Shown here in pieces: positions 42,778 through 51,654 of a stretch of DNA of 64,000 nt; the stretch's first letter is position 1; each line of letters opens with the position of its first letter. This DNA comes from JASHPR01 sp963778075 (GTDB taxonomy: Bacteria; Actinomycetota; Actinomycetes; Streptosporangiales; Streptosporangiaceae), in assembly GCA_963778075.1 (NCBI GenBank), contig CAVZTJ010000007.1, positions 24,638 through 88,637 on the forward strand, read 5' to 3'. The position numbers were made by a program, and so were the translations under genes. The notes under the pieces were generated by a model. That model saw only the letters and a program-made list of their open reading frames with translations. It was not told where the DNA came from and ran no database searches.

Positions 42778-44421
42778 GTGAACGAGGACCTCCCGCGCAA
42801 TCTCGGCTCCACTCGCGCGAAGCAGTTGCTCGGTGAGTGCGCTGCTTTGCTGCCTGCCGACGACAGCTTGGCTGTTACGTTACGCGCGGCCGCCCGCAGG
42901 CTTGACGAACCCATGAGGCTCGCGGTTGTCGGGCAGATCAAGCGAGGAAAGTCCACACTCGTCAATGCCCTGATCTGCGAAGATATTGTCGCCACTGGGC
43001 GCCCGGAGCTGACTTTCAACGTCAATGAGCTGCACTTCGCCGAAGCGGAAAGGATTGTCGTCCACTTCCGGGATGGGTCGCCGCCGCGCAAAGTTACCCG
43101 GGACGAGATGGGTTACTGGACAAACTACGACCCGTCTCATCTGCCTGATCTGCGGCGAGTGCTGAAGGTTAGCTTTGGCCTGCCGAACGACCTGCTAAGC
43201 AGCCTCGTACTCATAGACACCCCGGGACTCGGCAGCGTCCATGTGGCCGATTCGTCCGCCACCCTGGTCACGCTGGGGAGCGATGCCGACGCTGTGGACC
43301 CCGGATTGCGGGAGGCCTTAAACTCACTCGGCCGGGAGCCGGCCACCGTGCATCGGGAGAGCTTCGCCGAACTCGATCAAGCCGACGCCGTGCTGTATCT
43401 GTTCAGCCGCGGGATCGGTGAGGAGGACCGGAAGATCCTGGCCGAGATGGCTGGGAACCACCCCGATGCACTGACTCCGCTCAAGGCATTCGGCGTACTG
43501 AACAAGTGTGATGACGCGTGGCCGCCTGACCGCGACGAACACCCGGGCGCCGATCCGCTCACCTTCCATCCACTCCGCGACGATGCCGACGCAGTGGTCG
43601 AGAGACATCTCGGCCGCCCCGACGTCCGCCGGTTCTTCTACGTGATCATGCCGATCGCCGCCCGGGTCGCGATGGGGGCGTGCAGCCTAGACTCGTCCCA
43701 GCTCAACTGGCTGGACGATCTTTCCCGGGCCGACCCGGGGAAGCTGGCTGCCCATCTGTCGGACGAGCGCCGGTTCGCCGAAAGCACGGACTATCAGGTG
43801 CCCGCTGCCGCCCGTCAGCAGCTTGTGGAATGCCTCGGCCCTTGGGGTATTCACATGTCCTGCCAGGCGTTGCGGAACGGGTTCGATGAGGAAAAGCTGC
43901 GCGGTCACCTGATGGAAGAGAGCGGCGTCGGGAAACTGCGCAAGCTCGCCGGGCAGCATTTCGGCAACCGGGCCACGCTCATCAAGCTTAGCCAGGCCGT
44001 CCGCTCGGTGCGGGCTGGTCTCGCGGTTCCCCGGTCGAGTGGGCACTCCACGGTGGAAAGGATCGGCCGACGCATCGAAGCGCTGGAGCGATCCGAGCAG
44101 GGCTTTGTCGAGATAACGGCACTGTCGGCCTACTACCGCGACCGCCTGACCGAATTGACCGAGACCGAGATCAGCCACCTGCTCGAAGTGACCGGCGAAC
44201 GGGGTACGCACTGCGCGTGCCGGCTCGGCCTCGACATCAACGTCTCACTGGCCACAATGGCTGAGACCGCAATCGAGCGCATTCGCTACTGGACCGCCCG
44301 GTCGAACGATCCAATCCTCGGACGCGAAGGCCGACAGACTGGCCACACGCTGATCCGGTGCTATGAGAACATCGCCGACCGCATCCACAAGGCCATGCAG
44401 TTTCTGGAAATGGTGGAATGA
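42778..44421 (+). CDS. Dynamin-like GTPase 1
   Basis: About 547 residues from GTG 42778 (GGAGG at 42763-42767); GTG 42769 is also possible. The GTPase domain has P-loop VVGQIKRGKSTLVNAL (about residues 50-65), a switch Thr region, G3 LIDTPGLGS and G4 LNKCDDAW. The long C-terminal part is helical, with no membrane helix or Gly-rich paddle, unlike the second dynamin of the operon. It resembles IniA/IniC and other bacterial dynamin-like proteins, which usually act in pairs on membranes. The GrpE-like gene starts two bases after its stop. Confidence 0.86.
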   Translation: MNEDLPRNLGSTRAKQLLGECAALLPADDSLAVTLRAAARRLDEPMRLAVVGQIKRGKSTLVNALICEDIVATGRPELTFNVNELHFAEAERIVVHFRDGSPPRKVTRDEMGYWTNYDPSHLPDLRRVLKVSFGLPNDLLSSLVLIDTPGLGSVHVADSSATLVTLGSDADAVDPGLREALNSLGREPATVHRESFAELDQADAVLYLFSRGIGEEDRKILAEMAGNHPDALTPLKAFGVLNKCDDAWPPDRDEHPGADPLTFHPLRDDADAVVERHLGRPDVRRFFYVIMPIAARVAMGACSLDSSQLNWLDDLSRADPGKLAAHLSDERRFAESTDYQVPAAARQQLVECLGPWGIHMSCQALRNGFDEEKLRGHLMEESGVGKLRKLAGQHFGNRATLIKLSQAVRSVRAGLAVPRSSGHSTVERIGRRIEALERSEQGFVEITALSAYYRDRLTELTETEISHLLEVTGERGTHCACRLGLDINVSLATMAETAIERIRYWTARSNDPILGREGRQTGHTLIRCYENIADRIHKAMQFLEMVE

Positions 44422-44422
44422 A

Positions 44423-45040
44423 ATGAATTTCATCGACATATTCAGACGCTTGTTCGGCCTGGGCCGCCAGCCGGGCGGGGAGACCACCCGTTATCTGGCC
44501 TTCGAGGTCATGATGCTCGCGGCCGACCTGGCCGGCCAGGATGCATCGGCCGAGCTGGAGCAGAGCAACACCGCGGCGATCCTGCAGGATGCGCGCGGCT
44601 TCGTCAAGGTCGCCCGGGAACGATCGCACGAACTGGAACTGCAACTGGCTGCGCTCCGCGACGAAAACACGCTGCTGCGCGGTGCGCATGCGACGACACC
44701 TAAGCCAGAGCACCGCAGCCACGCCGCGTCGCAGGATCCGCCCATGATCGCCCGGGATCTCATCGAGATCGCCGACCGGCTCGCGAGCCAGCCTGACCAG
44801 CCGATCATCCGGTGGGTAGCGAGCCGGGCGGCCCAGATGATGAAGCAGTGCGAGATCTACCCGATCATCGACGATGGCCCAGTCGACCCGACACGGCACG
44901 AGGTTGTCGAAGTACGCGCCGCGGCTGACCCGAGGGTCGCCGATCACATAGCGGAGACCGCTCGGCCCGGTTATCGCTGGCGCGACCAGATCCTGCGCCC
45001 ACAGCAGATCATCGCCTACGTGAAGGCGGGCCGGCCATGA
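44423..45040 (+). CDS. GrpE-like nucleotide exchange factor
   Basis: 205 residues from ATG 44423. The N-terminus (NFIDIFRRLFGLGRQ) could be an amphipathic helix. A coiled coil covers about residues 45-90 (LEQSNTAAILQDARGFVKVA and RSHELELQLAALRDE). The C-terminal ~60 residues look like the GrpE beta-rich head: DPTRHEVVEV, then RPGYRWRDQILRPQQIIAYV. This fits an exchange factor for the Hsp70 encoded two genes later. It is diverged from housekeeping GrpE and lies between two dynamin genes, with an ATGA overlap to the next. Confidence 0.75.
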   Translation: MNFIDIFRRLFGLGRQPGGETTRYLAFEVMMLAADLAGQDASAELEQSNTAAILQDARGFVKVARERSHELELQLAALRDENTLLRGAHATTPKPEHRSHAASQDPPMIARDLIEIADRLASQPDQPIIRWVASRAAQMMKQCEIYPIIDDGPVDPTRHEVVEVRAAADPRVADHIAETARPGYRWRDQILRPQQIIAYVKAGRP

Positions 45041-46884
45041 TCACCACCCTTGCCTTCGAGGAGTTGCGCGGCGAAGTGGCTGGGCTGGCTGGCAAGTTGA
45101 GTCGCTGCGGCCCGATCGAGCCGCTGCAGCAGCGACGGCTGAACGATGCCAGAGAAAGGCTTTCGGCTGAATGCCTCGTGGTGATCTGCGGTGAGTTCAG
45201 CCGGGGGAAGTCCAGCCTGCTGAACGCCTTGGTGGAGAGGGCTGGCCTGTTCCCGGTCGGCAGCGACGTCAGCACAGCAGTGGTAACGGAACTGCGCTGG
45301 GGTGAGCAGGAAGCGGCCGAGGTGTTTTTCGGGGACGGCAGCAAACTCACGGCACTTTCCGCGGTCGGCGATTACGTGAACGAAACGCGCAACCCTGACA
45401 ACGCAAAAGATGTCCGGGAGGTCAAGCTAGCCGCGCCGCTGGCCTTGCTGCGGTCCGGTTTGGTACTGGTCGATACGCCCGGCATTGGCAGCCTGAATGT
45501 CGAGCACGCGACCGCTACCTATGCCTATCTCGGCGAAGCAGATGCAGTGCTGTTCGTAGCGGCGGCCGACGAGCGGATGAGCACCAGTGAGTTGTCCTAT
45601 GTCGCCAAGGCTATAAGTAAATGCCCGGTGGTCATCACCGTGCTCACCAAGATCGAGAAACTCTTCGGCCCGGGGCCCGAGGACGAGGTCTCGGTAGCCC
45701 GGAAGCGTATTGCAGGCGTCACCGAGCGCAGCGCCGACGATGTCCTCGCCGTCGGCGTTTCCAGTCGGCGCAAACGCGACGCACAGCAGACCGGAGACAA
45801 AGACCTGCTACGCAAATCGGGTTTTCCGGACCTGACCAAACTGCTCGCCGCCAACCTGGTCGCAACGTGGGGCAAAGCCTGCCTGACCGACGCGTTGAAC
45901 ACCCTGGCCGAGGTCTACGCTGATATGACCGAGCCGGTCGAGAATGAGCTGTCCGCTCTGAGCAGCGACGACGCCCTCGAAAAGGCCTGCGCCGCACTCG
46001 GGGAAGCGCGAGGGCGCGCGATCGAGCTGACCGCCGAATCCGCTAGCTGGCGCACCAATCTGGCCGACTCCTTCGAAGCCGAGGCGCGCCATATCGCCCA
46101 GCAACTGGCCGACGACTGCGACGCGGTCAAGTTCGAATTCGGCACCGCCGCGCACTCATCCCGGGCGGTCAGCGACCCCGATGCGCTGGTCCGGGAAGCC
46201 TATGCACACCTGGTAGATGCGATCGAGGCGGCGGGAACCAGGCTGCGCGACGCGACGGAGTGGGTGGCAGCGCGGGCATCAGACGAGACCCGGCTCCAGC
46301 TCACGGCCCGGGCGGCCCGTCCGCATGTCGACGTCGACCTGAGGACACCCTCGGTACTTTCCAGCCGCCACCGAAGTGCCGGGCTCGTGCAGTCAGCCTT
46401 CAAGTCCGCGGCCACCGGGATGGGAGTGGGCACCGCCATGGGGGCGGCGATCGGCACGCTCATCTTCCCCGGAGTCGGGACCCTGGCCGGATTGGCCGGC
46501 GGGCTCGCCGGACAGGTGGTCGGGCTGTTCGCCGGTTTGCACGACCATTTCGTGAAGGTCGGCCTAACCCGGCAGGCCCAGCAAACGGAATGGCTGACCA
46601 GCTTGGTGCTACCGAGGATCGAGCACATAATCGGCGACATCCAGGCCAACGTGGCGGAAGCGAGCGAAGTCACCGAGAAGTATCTGCTCGCGGAACTGAA
46701 TGAACGAATAATGGCGGACCGCCAGGTCATCGCGAATTCCCTCGAGACGCTGGAAGAACAGCAAACCGCGACCGAGGAGGAACGCCGTCGCAAGCATCGC
46801 GAACTGCTCGCCAGATCGGCGGAACTCAACGGCATAGACGGCCAACTGAAAGCCCTCAGAAAGCGCGTGCAGGCTCTCGGCTAG
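45037..46884 (+). CDS. Dynamin-like GTPase 2 with membrane paddle
   Basis: 615 residues from ATG 45037. GTPase motifs are VICGEFSRGKSSLLNAL (P-loop), a conserved Thr in SDVSTAVVTEL, VDTPGIGSLN (G3) and LTKIEKL (G4, with Glu in the usual Asp position). After a helical middle domain, a Gly-rich hydrophobic hairpin at about residues 455-495 (GMGVGTAMGAAIGTLIFPGV, then AGLAGGLAGQVVGLFAG) looks like a membrane-inserting paddle. The last 60 residues form a charged coiled coil. It probably pairs with the first dynamin as a membrane-remodelling heteromer, as suggested for paired bacterial dynamins. Confidence 0.88.
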   Translation: MITTLAFEELRGEVAGLAGKLSRCGPIEPLQQRRLNDARERLSAECLVVICGEFSRGKSSLLNALVERAGLFPVGSDVSTAVVTELRWGEQEAAEVFFGDGSKLTALSAVGDYVNETRNPDNAKDVREVKLAAPLALLRSGLVLVDTPGIGSLNVEHATATYAYLGEADAVLFVAAADERMSTSELSYVAKAISKCPVVITVLTKIEKLFGPGPEDEVSVARKRIAGVTERSADDVLAVGVSSRRKRDAQQTGDKDLLRKSGFPDLTKLLAANLVATWGKACLTDALNTLAEVYADMTEPVENELSALSSDDALEKACAALGEARGRAIELTAESASWRTNLADSFEAEARHIAQQLADDCDAVKFEFGTAAHSSRAVSDPDALVREAYAHLVDAIEAAGTRLRDATEWVAARASDETRLQLTARAARPHVDVDLRTPSVLSSRHRSAGLVQSAFKSAATGMGVGTAMGAAIGTLIFPGVGTLAGLAGGLAGQVVGLFAGLHDHFVKVGLTRQAQQTEWLTSLVLPRIEHIIGDIQANVAEASEVTEKYLLAELNERIMADRQVIANSLETLEEQQTATEEERRRKHRELLARSAELNGIDGQLKALRKRVQALG

Positions 46885-46891
46885 GAGCGGG

Positions 46892-49105
46892 ATGAGACTG
46901 GTCTACGGAATCGACTTCGGCACGTCGAACTCTGCCATCATGGTCGGGCGCCCCGGCGGCGAGGTCATCCGGATCCACAATCCGGTGGAGAGCATCTACG
47001 AAGTTCCCACCGCGGTATGCCTGCGCGCCAACGGGAAGATGACGGTGGGCAGCGTGGCGCAGCGGATGAAAGTGCTGCGTCCCGCGTGGTACCGGGACGA
47101 GTTCAAGCGCGACATTGGGAACCTGACCCCCATCATCTTTCCGCCGGAAACGTCCGGAGACGCCGCTGATGTCCACCGTTTCGCGGTGCATGAACTTGTC
47201 GCGGAGGTACTCCGCGCGCTGCGTGAGCAGGCGGAGAGTGAGATACCCGGCGAGCCCGGCCTGGTTGTGATCACGGTGCCCGCCTCCTGGCAGGCGGGCA
47301 ACCACGACTACATGTACCTGGCCGCAGCGACTGCTGGATTTAATCCGGATCGTGTGCGCCTGGTCAAAGAACCGGAAGCCGCGGTGGCCTACGCCGTGGA
47401 GAAACACCTCGGCATCGAGGAACGGACGCTTCTGATCTACGACCTCGGTGGCGGCACCTTCGACTGCGCCGTCGTGCGCGGACGCGGGCATACCGACTTT
47501 GACCTGCTCGGCGAGGCCGGCGGCCTCGACAATATCGGCGGAACGCAGTTCGACCGCCAGATCCTCGAACTGATCCGCCGCCGCTTTCCAGCGGAAACCA
47601 GCGATCTGCTAGACGGCCCCGCGCGAGACTACAAGGTATGGGCCAAGCGCCTGCTACTACGGGACACCTGCGAGAACGCCAAGCGCGTGCTGTCGACCGA
47701 GATGCTCTACGAGGGCCTGCTGACCGAACTGGACACGAGTCCCCGCTTCGAACTTTCCCGCAGTGAGCTGGCCGAACTGATCGGCCCGATGGTGGAGGAA
47801 ACGATCGCGGAATGCGAGCGGTTGCTGGGCAGCCTCGGCATGGACTGGAGCGACATCGACAATGTCGTGCCCGTCGGGGGGAGCAGTCGGCTCCCGATCG
47901 TGGGTGAGACCATCGCCAGGCACAGCACCCGAGGCCGGGCATCGGTCATCCGGGTGGAGGAGCCGGAACTCGCAGTGGCGCACGGTGCTGTGCGGCACGC
48001 TTTTGCCTTGCTGGGCGCGAGGTCGTCGCTGCCCACGCCCGCCCGGTCACCTGATGTGGATTACGGCGATGCCGTAGTAGCTGAGCCCGTGTCCGCGGAG
48101 CCTGCGCAGGTGGCGGAGCCCACACCGGAGGAGGCGCCTGCGCCGGTGGCCGTTCAGCCTCAGCCCACTTCGCTCTCATCGTCTGGGCAGCGCGATTATC
48201 CTCCCTGGGCACCGCAATCGGCGAGCGAAGGCAGTACTCCCTACGGCAGTACGACATCGATGGACAGCAATACCTCGGCCGGGGAGCGCGACAGCACATT
48301 CTCAGATGAGAACAGCGCCGACGCACCCCCGGGCGAAGACACGCCAGTGCTCGACTCACGCGCACTACCGCCCAGCATCAGGTACACGGCTTTGCAGGCA
48401 TCGTCGATGACGATGGCCTGGCGGTCGAACAAATACGCGCTGTGGAGCGCTGCTGCGGCATCTGTCGTTGCGCTACTCAACGAATTCAGCGCTATTACCA
48501 GCCCGAAGGACCTTCGAACCGCATTGGCGATCGCCGCCTATTCACTGGTCGGCCTCCTGGTCTTGCAGTTGTTGCTCACCGCCTGGGCCCTAAACCGGGC
48601 GCTGCAGATCTGGAAGGCCGTGGCAACAGCTTCAGGAGCCTTTGCTCTTGCCGCAACGACACACTACTTTCTGAACGGCTGGCTCGGGTGGACTGTCTTC
48701 ATCTTCCTGCTAGTTGTCGGGGCCAGTTGCTGGATGAGTATGCTGGACAGCCCCATTTCGAAAATGTACTTCCTCAAGGGTGTTCAGTTCAGTTTGTCTG
48801 GCATCTCACTGACCTTCGGGGATAACCGAATAGAAGTCCTTCCGTGGACTAATATAGAGTCCATAACCCAGCCTGGGAACCTCTTGGTGGCCAGGCTAGT
48901 GGCGGAGGAGCGTGCCCCAGGTAGGACCCGTCTCTACCGGCTGAAATACAATCCGACTGCTAATGAGGTTGAATTGTTCGGGAGGTATCTATTCACCCAG
49001 GCCGACCAGATTCTGGACGACATCCGCGTCTATAGTGGCGGTCGGCTGAGCATCTCAACTCCACCGCGGCGGCAATCACGGTCGCGCCGCAGCGGCGACA
49101 GATAG
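46892..49105 (+). CDS. Membrane-anchored Hsp70-like ATPase without substrate-binding domain
   Basis: 737 residues. The Hsp70 ATPase domain spans about residues 1-375: YGIDFGTSNSAI, VITVPASWQ, VKEPEAAVAYA, IYDLGGGTFDCAVV, NIGGTQFDRQI and VPVGGSSRLP. No DnaK-type peptide-binding domain or lid follows. Instead there is a Pro/Ser-rich linker (about 380-500) and four hydrophobic segments (about 510-530, 545-567, 575-593 and 598-618). A ~110-residue cytoplasmic domain with a PH-like strand pattern follows (LTFGDNRIEVLPWTNIESI), then a basic tail. It would place an Hsp70 motor at the membrane beside the two dynamins. The last third is visibly more A/T-rich than neighbouring genes. Confidence 0.87.
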   Translation: MRLVYGIDFGTSNSAIMVGRPGGEVIRIHNPVESIYEVPTAVCLRANGKMTVGSVAQRMKVLRPAWYRDEFKRDIGNLTPIIFPPETSGDAADVHRFAVHELVAEVLRALREQAESEIPGEPGLVVITVPASWQAGNHDYMYLAAATAGFNPDRVRLVKEPEAAVAYAVEKHLGIEERTLLIYDLGGGTFDCAVVRGRGHTDFDLLGEAGGLDNIGGTQFDRQILELIRRRFPAETSDLLDGPARDYKVWAKRLLLRDTCENAKRVLSTEMLYEGLLTELDTSPRFELSRSELAELIGPMVEETIAECERLLGSLGMDWSDIDNVVPVGGSSRLPIVGETIARHSTRGRASVIRVEEPELAVAHGAVRHAFALLGARSSLPTPARSPDVDYGDAVVAEPVSAEPAQVAEPTPEEAPAPVAVQPQPTSLSSSGQRDYPPWAPQSASEGSTPYGSTTSMDSNTSAGERDSTFSDENSADAPPGEDTPVLDSRALPPSIRYTALQASSMTMAWRSNKYALWSAAAASVVALLNEFSAITSPKDLRTALAIAAYSLVGLLVLQLLLTAWALNRALQIWKAVATASGAFALAATTHYFLNGWLGWTVFIFLLVVGASCWMSMLDSPISKMYFLKGVQFSLSGISLTFGDNRIEVLPWTNIESITQPGNLLVARLVAEERAPGRTRLYRLKYNPTANEVELFGRYLFTQADQILDDIRVYSGGRLSISTPPRRQSRSRRSGDR

Positions 49106-49124
49106 GCAGTGGCGGTGCCACCAA

Positions 49125-49166
49125 GGCTCCTGCGTGTTCCGTGAGTGTCTGTTTCTGTCTTAATCG
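49125..49166 (-). repeat. Right copy of 42-bp inverted repeat
   Basis: This is the reverse complement of 42503-42544 with five mismatches. It begins 20 bases after the Hsp70 stop codon, so the repeat pair tightly brackets the operon. Confidence 0.8.
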
Positions 49167-49612
49167 AGGCTGTGGAGGCGGAAGGTTTCGGCGGGGTGCA
49201 GTGGTTGCGTGGGTCTTCGGAGACGCGCAGGTAGCCGACGTCCTTGATGACCGCGCGGACGGGCAGATCCGGAAGCGACGTCGCGCTTTCGGGGCACGAT
49301 TGGACCGCTCCTCAAGCCTGTAAGTCGCCGCCAACTGAGTGCATAACGGCCAAATCTGCGATGGTGACCGAGGCGTTCGGAGCAGAGGCGTATACGCGCC
49401 GAACGGCGGATATCGTGCATCGGCCGCCAACCATGGCGGTCACCCAGCGTGACCTGGACATCGAGCCTGCCCCTGATCCAGCGGCCTGAGCGAGCTCACC
49501 TTCGGCTAGGCCTGATGACACGCGCCGGGGCGCGATTGACCGGGGAGACGCGGGTATCACCGCTATGCTTAAAGTCCAAGGTCGCAGTCTGTGCAGGTGG
49601 TGGATCGCAGGG
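49167..49612. other. Stretch between inverted repeat and MntA gene
   Basis: About 450 bases. On the minus strand, directly outside the repeat, a frame reads AVIKDVGYLRVSEDPRNHC, which looks coding but has no start and no recognised family. The rest contains only short overlapping frames. It may hold the eroded end of a mobile element or a lost gene. Confidence 0.4.
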
Positions 49613-49903
49613 ATGTCGCCGTTGCGCGACCTGGTAGAGGCCAGGCGAGAACAGGTTAAGGCGGTTGCCGCACGGCATCATGCCAGCCGGGTGCGCCTGT
49701 TCGGCTCGGTTGCCCGCGGCGACGAGCGGCCGGAGAGCGACATTGACTTGCTGGTCGACTTCTCGAAGGACAGCTCTCTGTTCGACCTCATGCGGATGAC
49801 TAGGGAACTTGAAGACCTGCTCGGCCACCCCGTCGACGTCGTGTCAACCGGAGGACTCAAAGACCGGGACCGGCAGATTCTCGACGAGTCCATCGAGCTG
49901 TGA
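49613..49903 (+). CDS. MntA-type nucleotidyltransferase antitoxin
   Basis: 96 residues from ATG 49613; upstream in-frame starts are possible because no clear ribosome site is present. The minimal nucleotidyltransferase motif is complete: VRLFGSVARGDERPESDIDLLVDF, with GS and the DxD pair, then LEDLLGHPVDVVS. MntA antitoxins inactivate HepT toxins by adenylylating the Tyr of the HepT active motif. The stop overlaps the start of the HepT gene (GTGA), the standard order for this toxin-antitoxin pair. Confidence 0.88.
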   Translation: MSPLRDLVEARREQVKAVAARHHASRVRLFGSVARGDERPESDIDLLVDFSKDSSLFDLMRMTRELEDLLGHPVDVVSTGGLKDRDRQILDESIEL

Positions 49904-50228
49904 GCCGGACCGACGACCAGCGAGTACTGGACATTCTTGACGCTGCCGACCAGATCGCGGGTGCTGTCAAGGACGGACGGAAAGCCTGGGACCAGGACCG
50001 GCTGCGGCAGCTGGCGGTCGAGCGACTGCTAGAGATCATCGGCGAGTCGGCGAACACTCTCAGCGATGAATTCCGGGCGGCTTACCCAGACGTGCCATGG
50101 CGCGATGTCATCGGCTTGCGTATCGTTCTAGCCCACCATTACCACAGGTGGACCCGAACCAGGTATGGGTGATCGCCTCCGACGAGGTTCCTCGCCTAGC
50201 AGAACGTCTCCGAGCTTCGCGATCGTGA
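49900..50228 (+). pseudogene. HepT-type RNase toxin, frameshifted near C-terminus
   Basis: GTG 49900 opens a HepT-like protein with LRQLAVERLLEIIGESANTLSDEF and the active motif RIVLAHHY (R-x4-H-x-Y). The frame as read stops at 50172 with a foreign tail (WTRTRYG). One base added near 50146 would give HHYHRVDPNQVWVIASDEVP and a stop at 50226-50228, the normal end of the family at about 109 residues. The active residues precede the shift, so the product might be partly active, or the toxin has been lost. A sequencing error is also possible. Confidence 0.75.
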
Positions 50229-50232
50229 ACCC

Positions 50233-51654
50233 TCAGAGCGGAGGTCGGCGCTCTGGGGAGTCGAGCCATGGGAAGTGCTGCTCGTGGGCGGCGGCGACGC
50301 GGAACGCGGTGATGTCGTCGTAGGTCTTCGCGACGACGGACAGCCCGGTCGGGACGCCATCGCGGGACCGGCCGGAGGGCACACTGAGCACCGGGCACCG
50401 GCTGGCGATGTTGAACGGCAGCGTCATCAGCACGTCGAGCCAGTCGTCGTGCTCCTGGCCGTTGATGATGGCCGGCTGGTCGGTGTCGTACTCGGCGGGC
50501 AGCGCGGGAACGGCGAACGTCGGGCACACCAGCGCGTCGACGTCATCGAGCAGCTGACCGAGCGGCGCGTAGATTTCGGCCTCCAGCGCCAGCCCGGCGA
50601 CGAGGTCTTCCTTGGTGATCTCGTCGGACTCGGCCACGAAACGGCGCGCGTACGAGGTGAGCTCGTCCGCGTGCTCCGCGTAAATCTCCCGCATGGACGG
50701 CCCGAAGATCATGCCGAAGTGGATCCGCGCCGCCCGCTTGATCGCCTCGATGTCCCAGGGCAGCGCCACTTCCTGTACGTCGGCGCCCGCGTCGGCCAGC
50801 CGGGCGGCCGCGGCCCGGGTGTTCGCCACGACATCGGCGTCGACGTCGTAGCAGCCCAGGTCGGTGCTCACCGCAATTCTCAGCCCGGCGACCGGCTCCA
50901 GCTCCGCCGGGATCTCGAGCTTCGGGCGGAGCGACGCGACGTCGCTCCAGTGCGGCCCCGCGATCACGTTCTCCAGCAGCGCGCAGTCGGCGACGGTCCG
51001 GGCCAGCGGGCCCTCGTGGCAGTAGTGGTCCAGGTTGAAGATCTCCAGCTCCGGCACCCGCCCGTACGGCGGCTTGAACCCGGTGACCCCGCAGAACGAC
51101 GCGGGAATCCGGATCGAGCCGCCGATGTCCGAGCCGGTGGCCAGCGTCGTTGAACCTGCGGCGAGCGCCGCGGCCGACCCGCCGCTGGAGCCGCCGGGCG
51201 AGTACGCGGTGTTCCACGGGTTGCGCGTGACGCCCCACAGCTTCGTCCAGGTGAACGGGGCGCAGGAGAACTCCGGCGTCGTCGACCGGGCGTGCACGAT
51301 GCCCCCGGCGTCGATGATGCGCTGCACGAAGACCGCCGTGTGGTCGGCGACCACGTCCCGCAGCGGCACCGAGCCGAGCGTGTTGCGCTGGCCCTCGATC
51401 GGCGCCTCCTCCTTCACCGCGACCGGCAGGCCCTCCAGGGGTCCCGGCTCCGGGCCCCGGCCCGCGTACCGGGCCTCGGCCTCTCTGGCCTGGTCCATCG
51501 CCTGCTCGTAGCGGGTCTCGGCGAACGCGTTGATGGCCGGCTCGACCGCCTCGGCGCGGGCGATCACCGCCGCCATCAGCTCGGCGGGGGACAGCTCGCG
51601 GGACCGGAACAGGCGCAGCGCGTCGGTGGCGGTCAGGTAGTGCAGGTCGGTCAT
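50233..51654 (-). CDS. Amidase (amidase signature family)
   Basis: 473 residues from ATG 51654, which overlaps the ATPase stop (ATGA). The Ser-Ser-Lys triad region is intact: Lys in LPVAVKEEA, SPGGSSGGSAAALAAG, and the acyl-enzyme Ser in GSDIGGSIRIPA. It hydrolyses a carboxamide to the acid and ammonia. It is the last gene of a seven-gene operon with a peptide-type transporter, so it may process an imported amide. The substrate cannot be read from sequence; 6-aminohexanoate-type or aryl amides are common in the family. Confidence 0.92.
   Translation of the reverse strand: MTDLHYLTATDALRLFRSRELSPAELMAAVIARAEAVEPAINAFAETRYEQAMDQAREAEARYAGRGPEPGPLEGLPVAVKEEAPIEGQRNTLGSVPLRDVVADHTAVFVQRIIDAGGIVHARSTTPEFSCAPFTWTKLWGVTRNPWNTAYSPGGSSGGSAAALAAGSTTLATGSDIGGSIRIPASFCGVTGFKPPYGRVPELEIFNLDHYCHEGPLARTVADCALLENVIAGPHWSDVASLRPKLEIPAELEPVAGLRIAVSTDLGCYDVDADVVANTRAAAARLADAGADVQEVALPWDIEAIKRAARIHFGMIFGPSMREIYAEHADELTSYARRFVAESDEITKEDLVAGLALEAEIYAPLGQLLDDVDALVCPTFAVPALPAEYDTDQPAIINGQEHDDWLDVLMTLPFNIASRCPVLSVPSGRSRDGVPTGLSVVAKTYDDITAFRVAAAHEQHFPWLDSPERRPPL

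Noticed and set aside
49244..49560. Short open frames on both strands between the right inverted repeat and mntA
   Set aside because: No ribosome sites, no family resemblance and mutual overlap; treated as non-coding.
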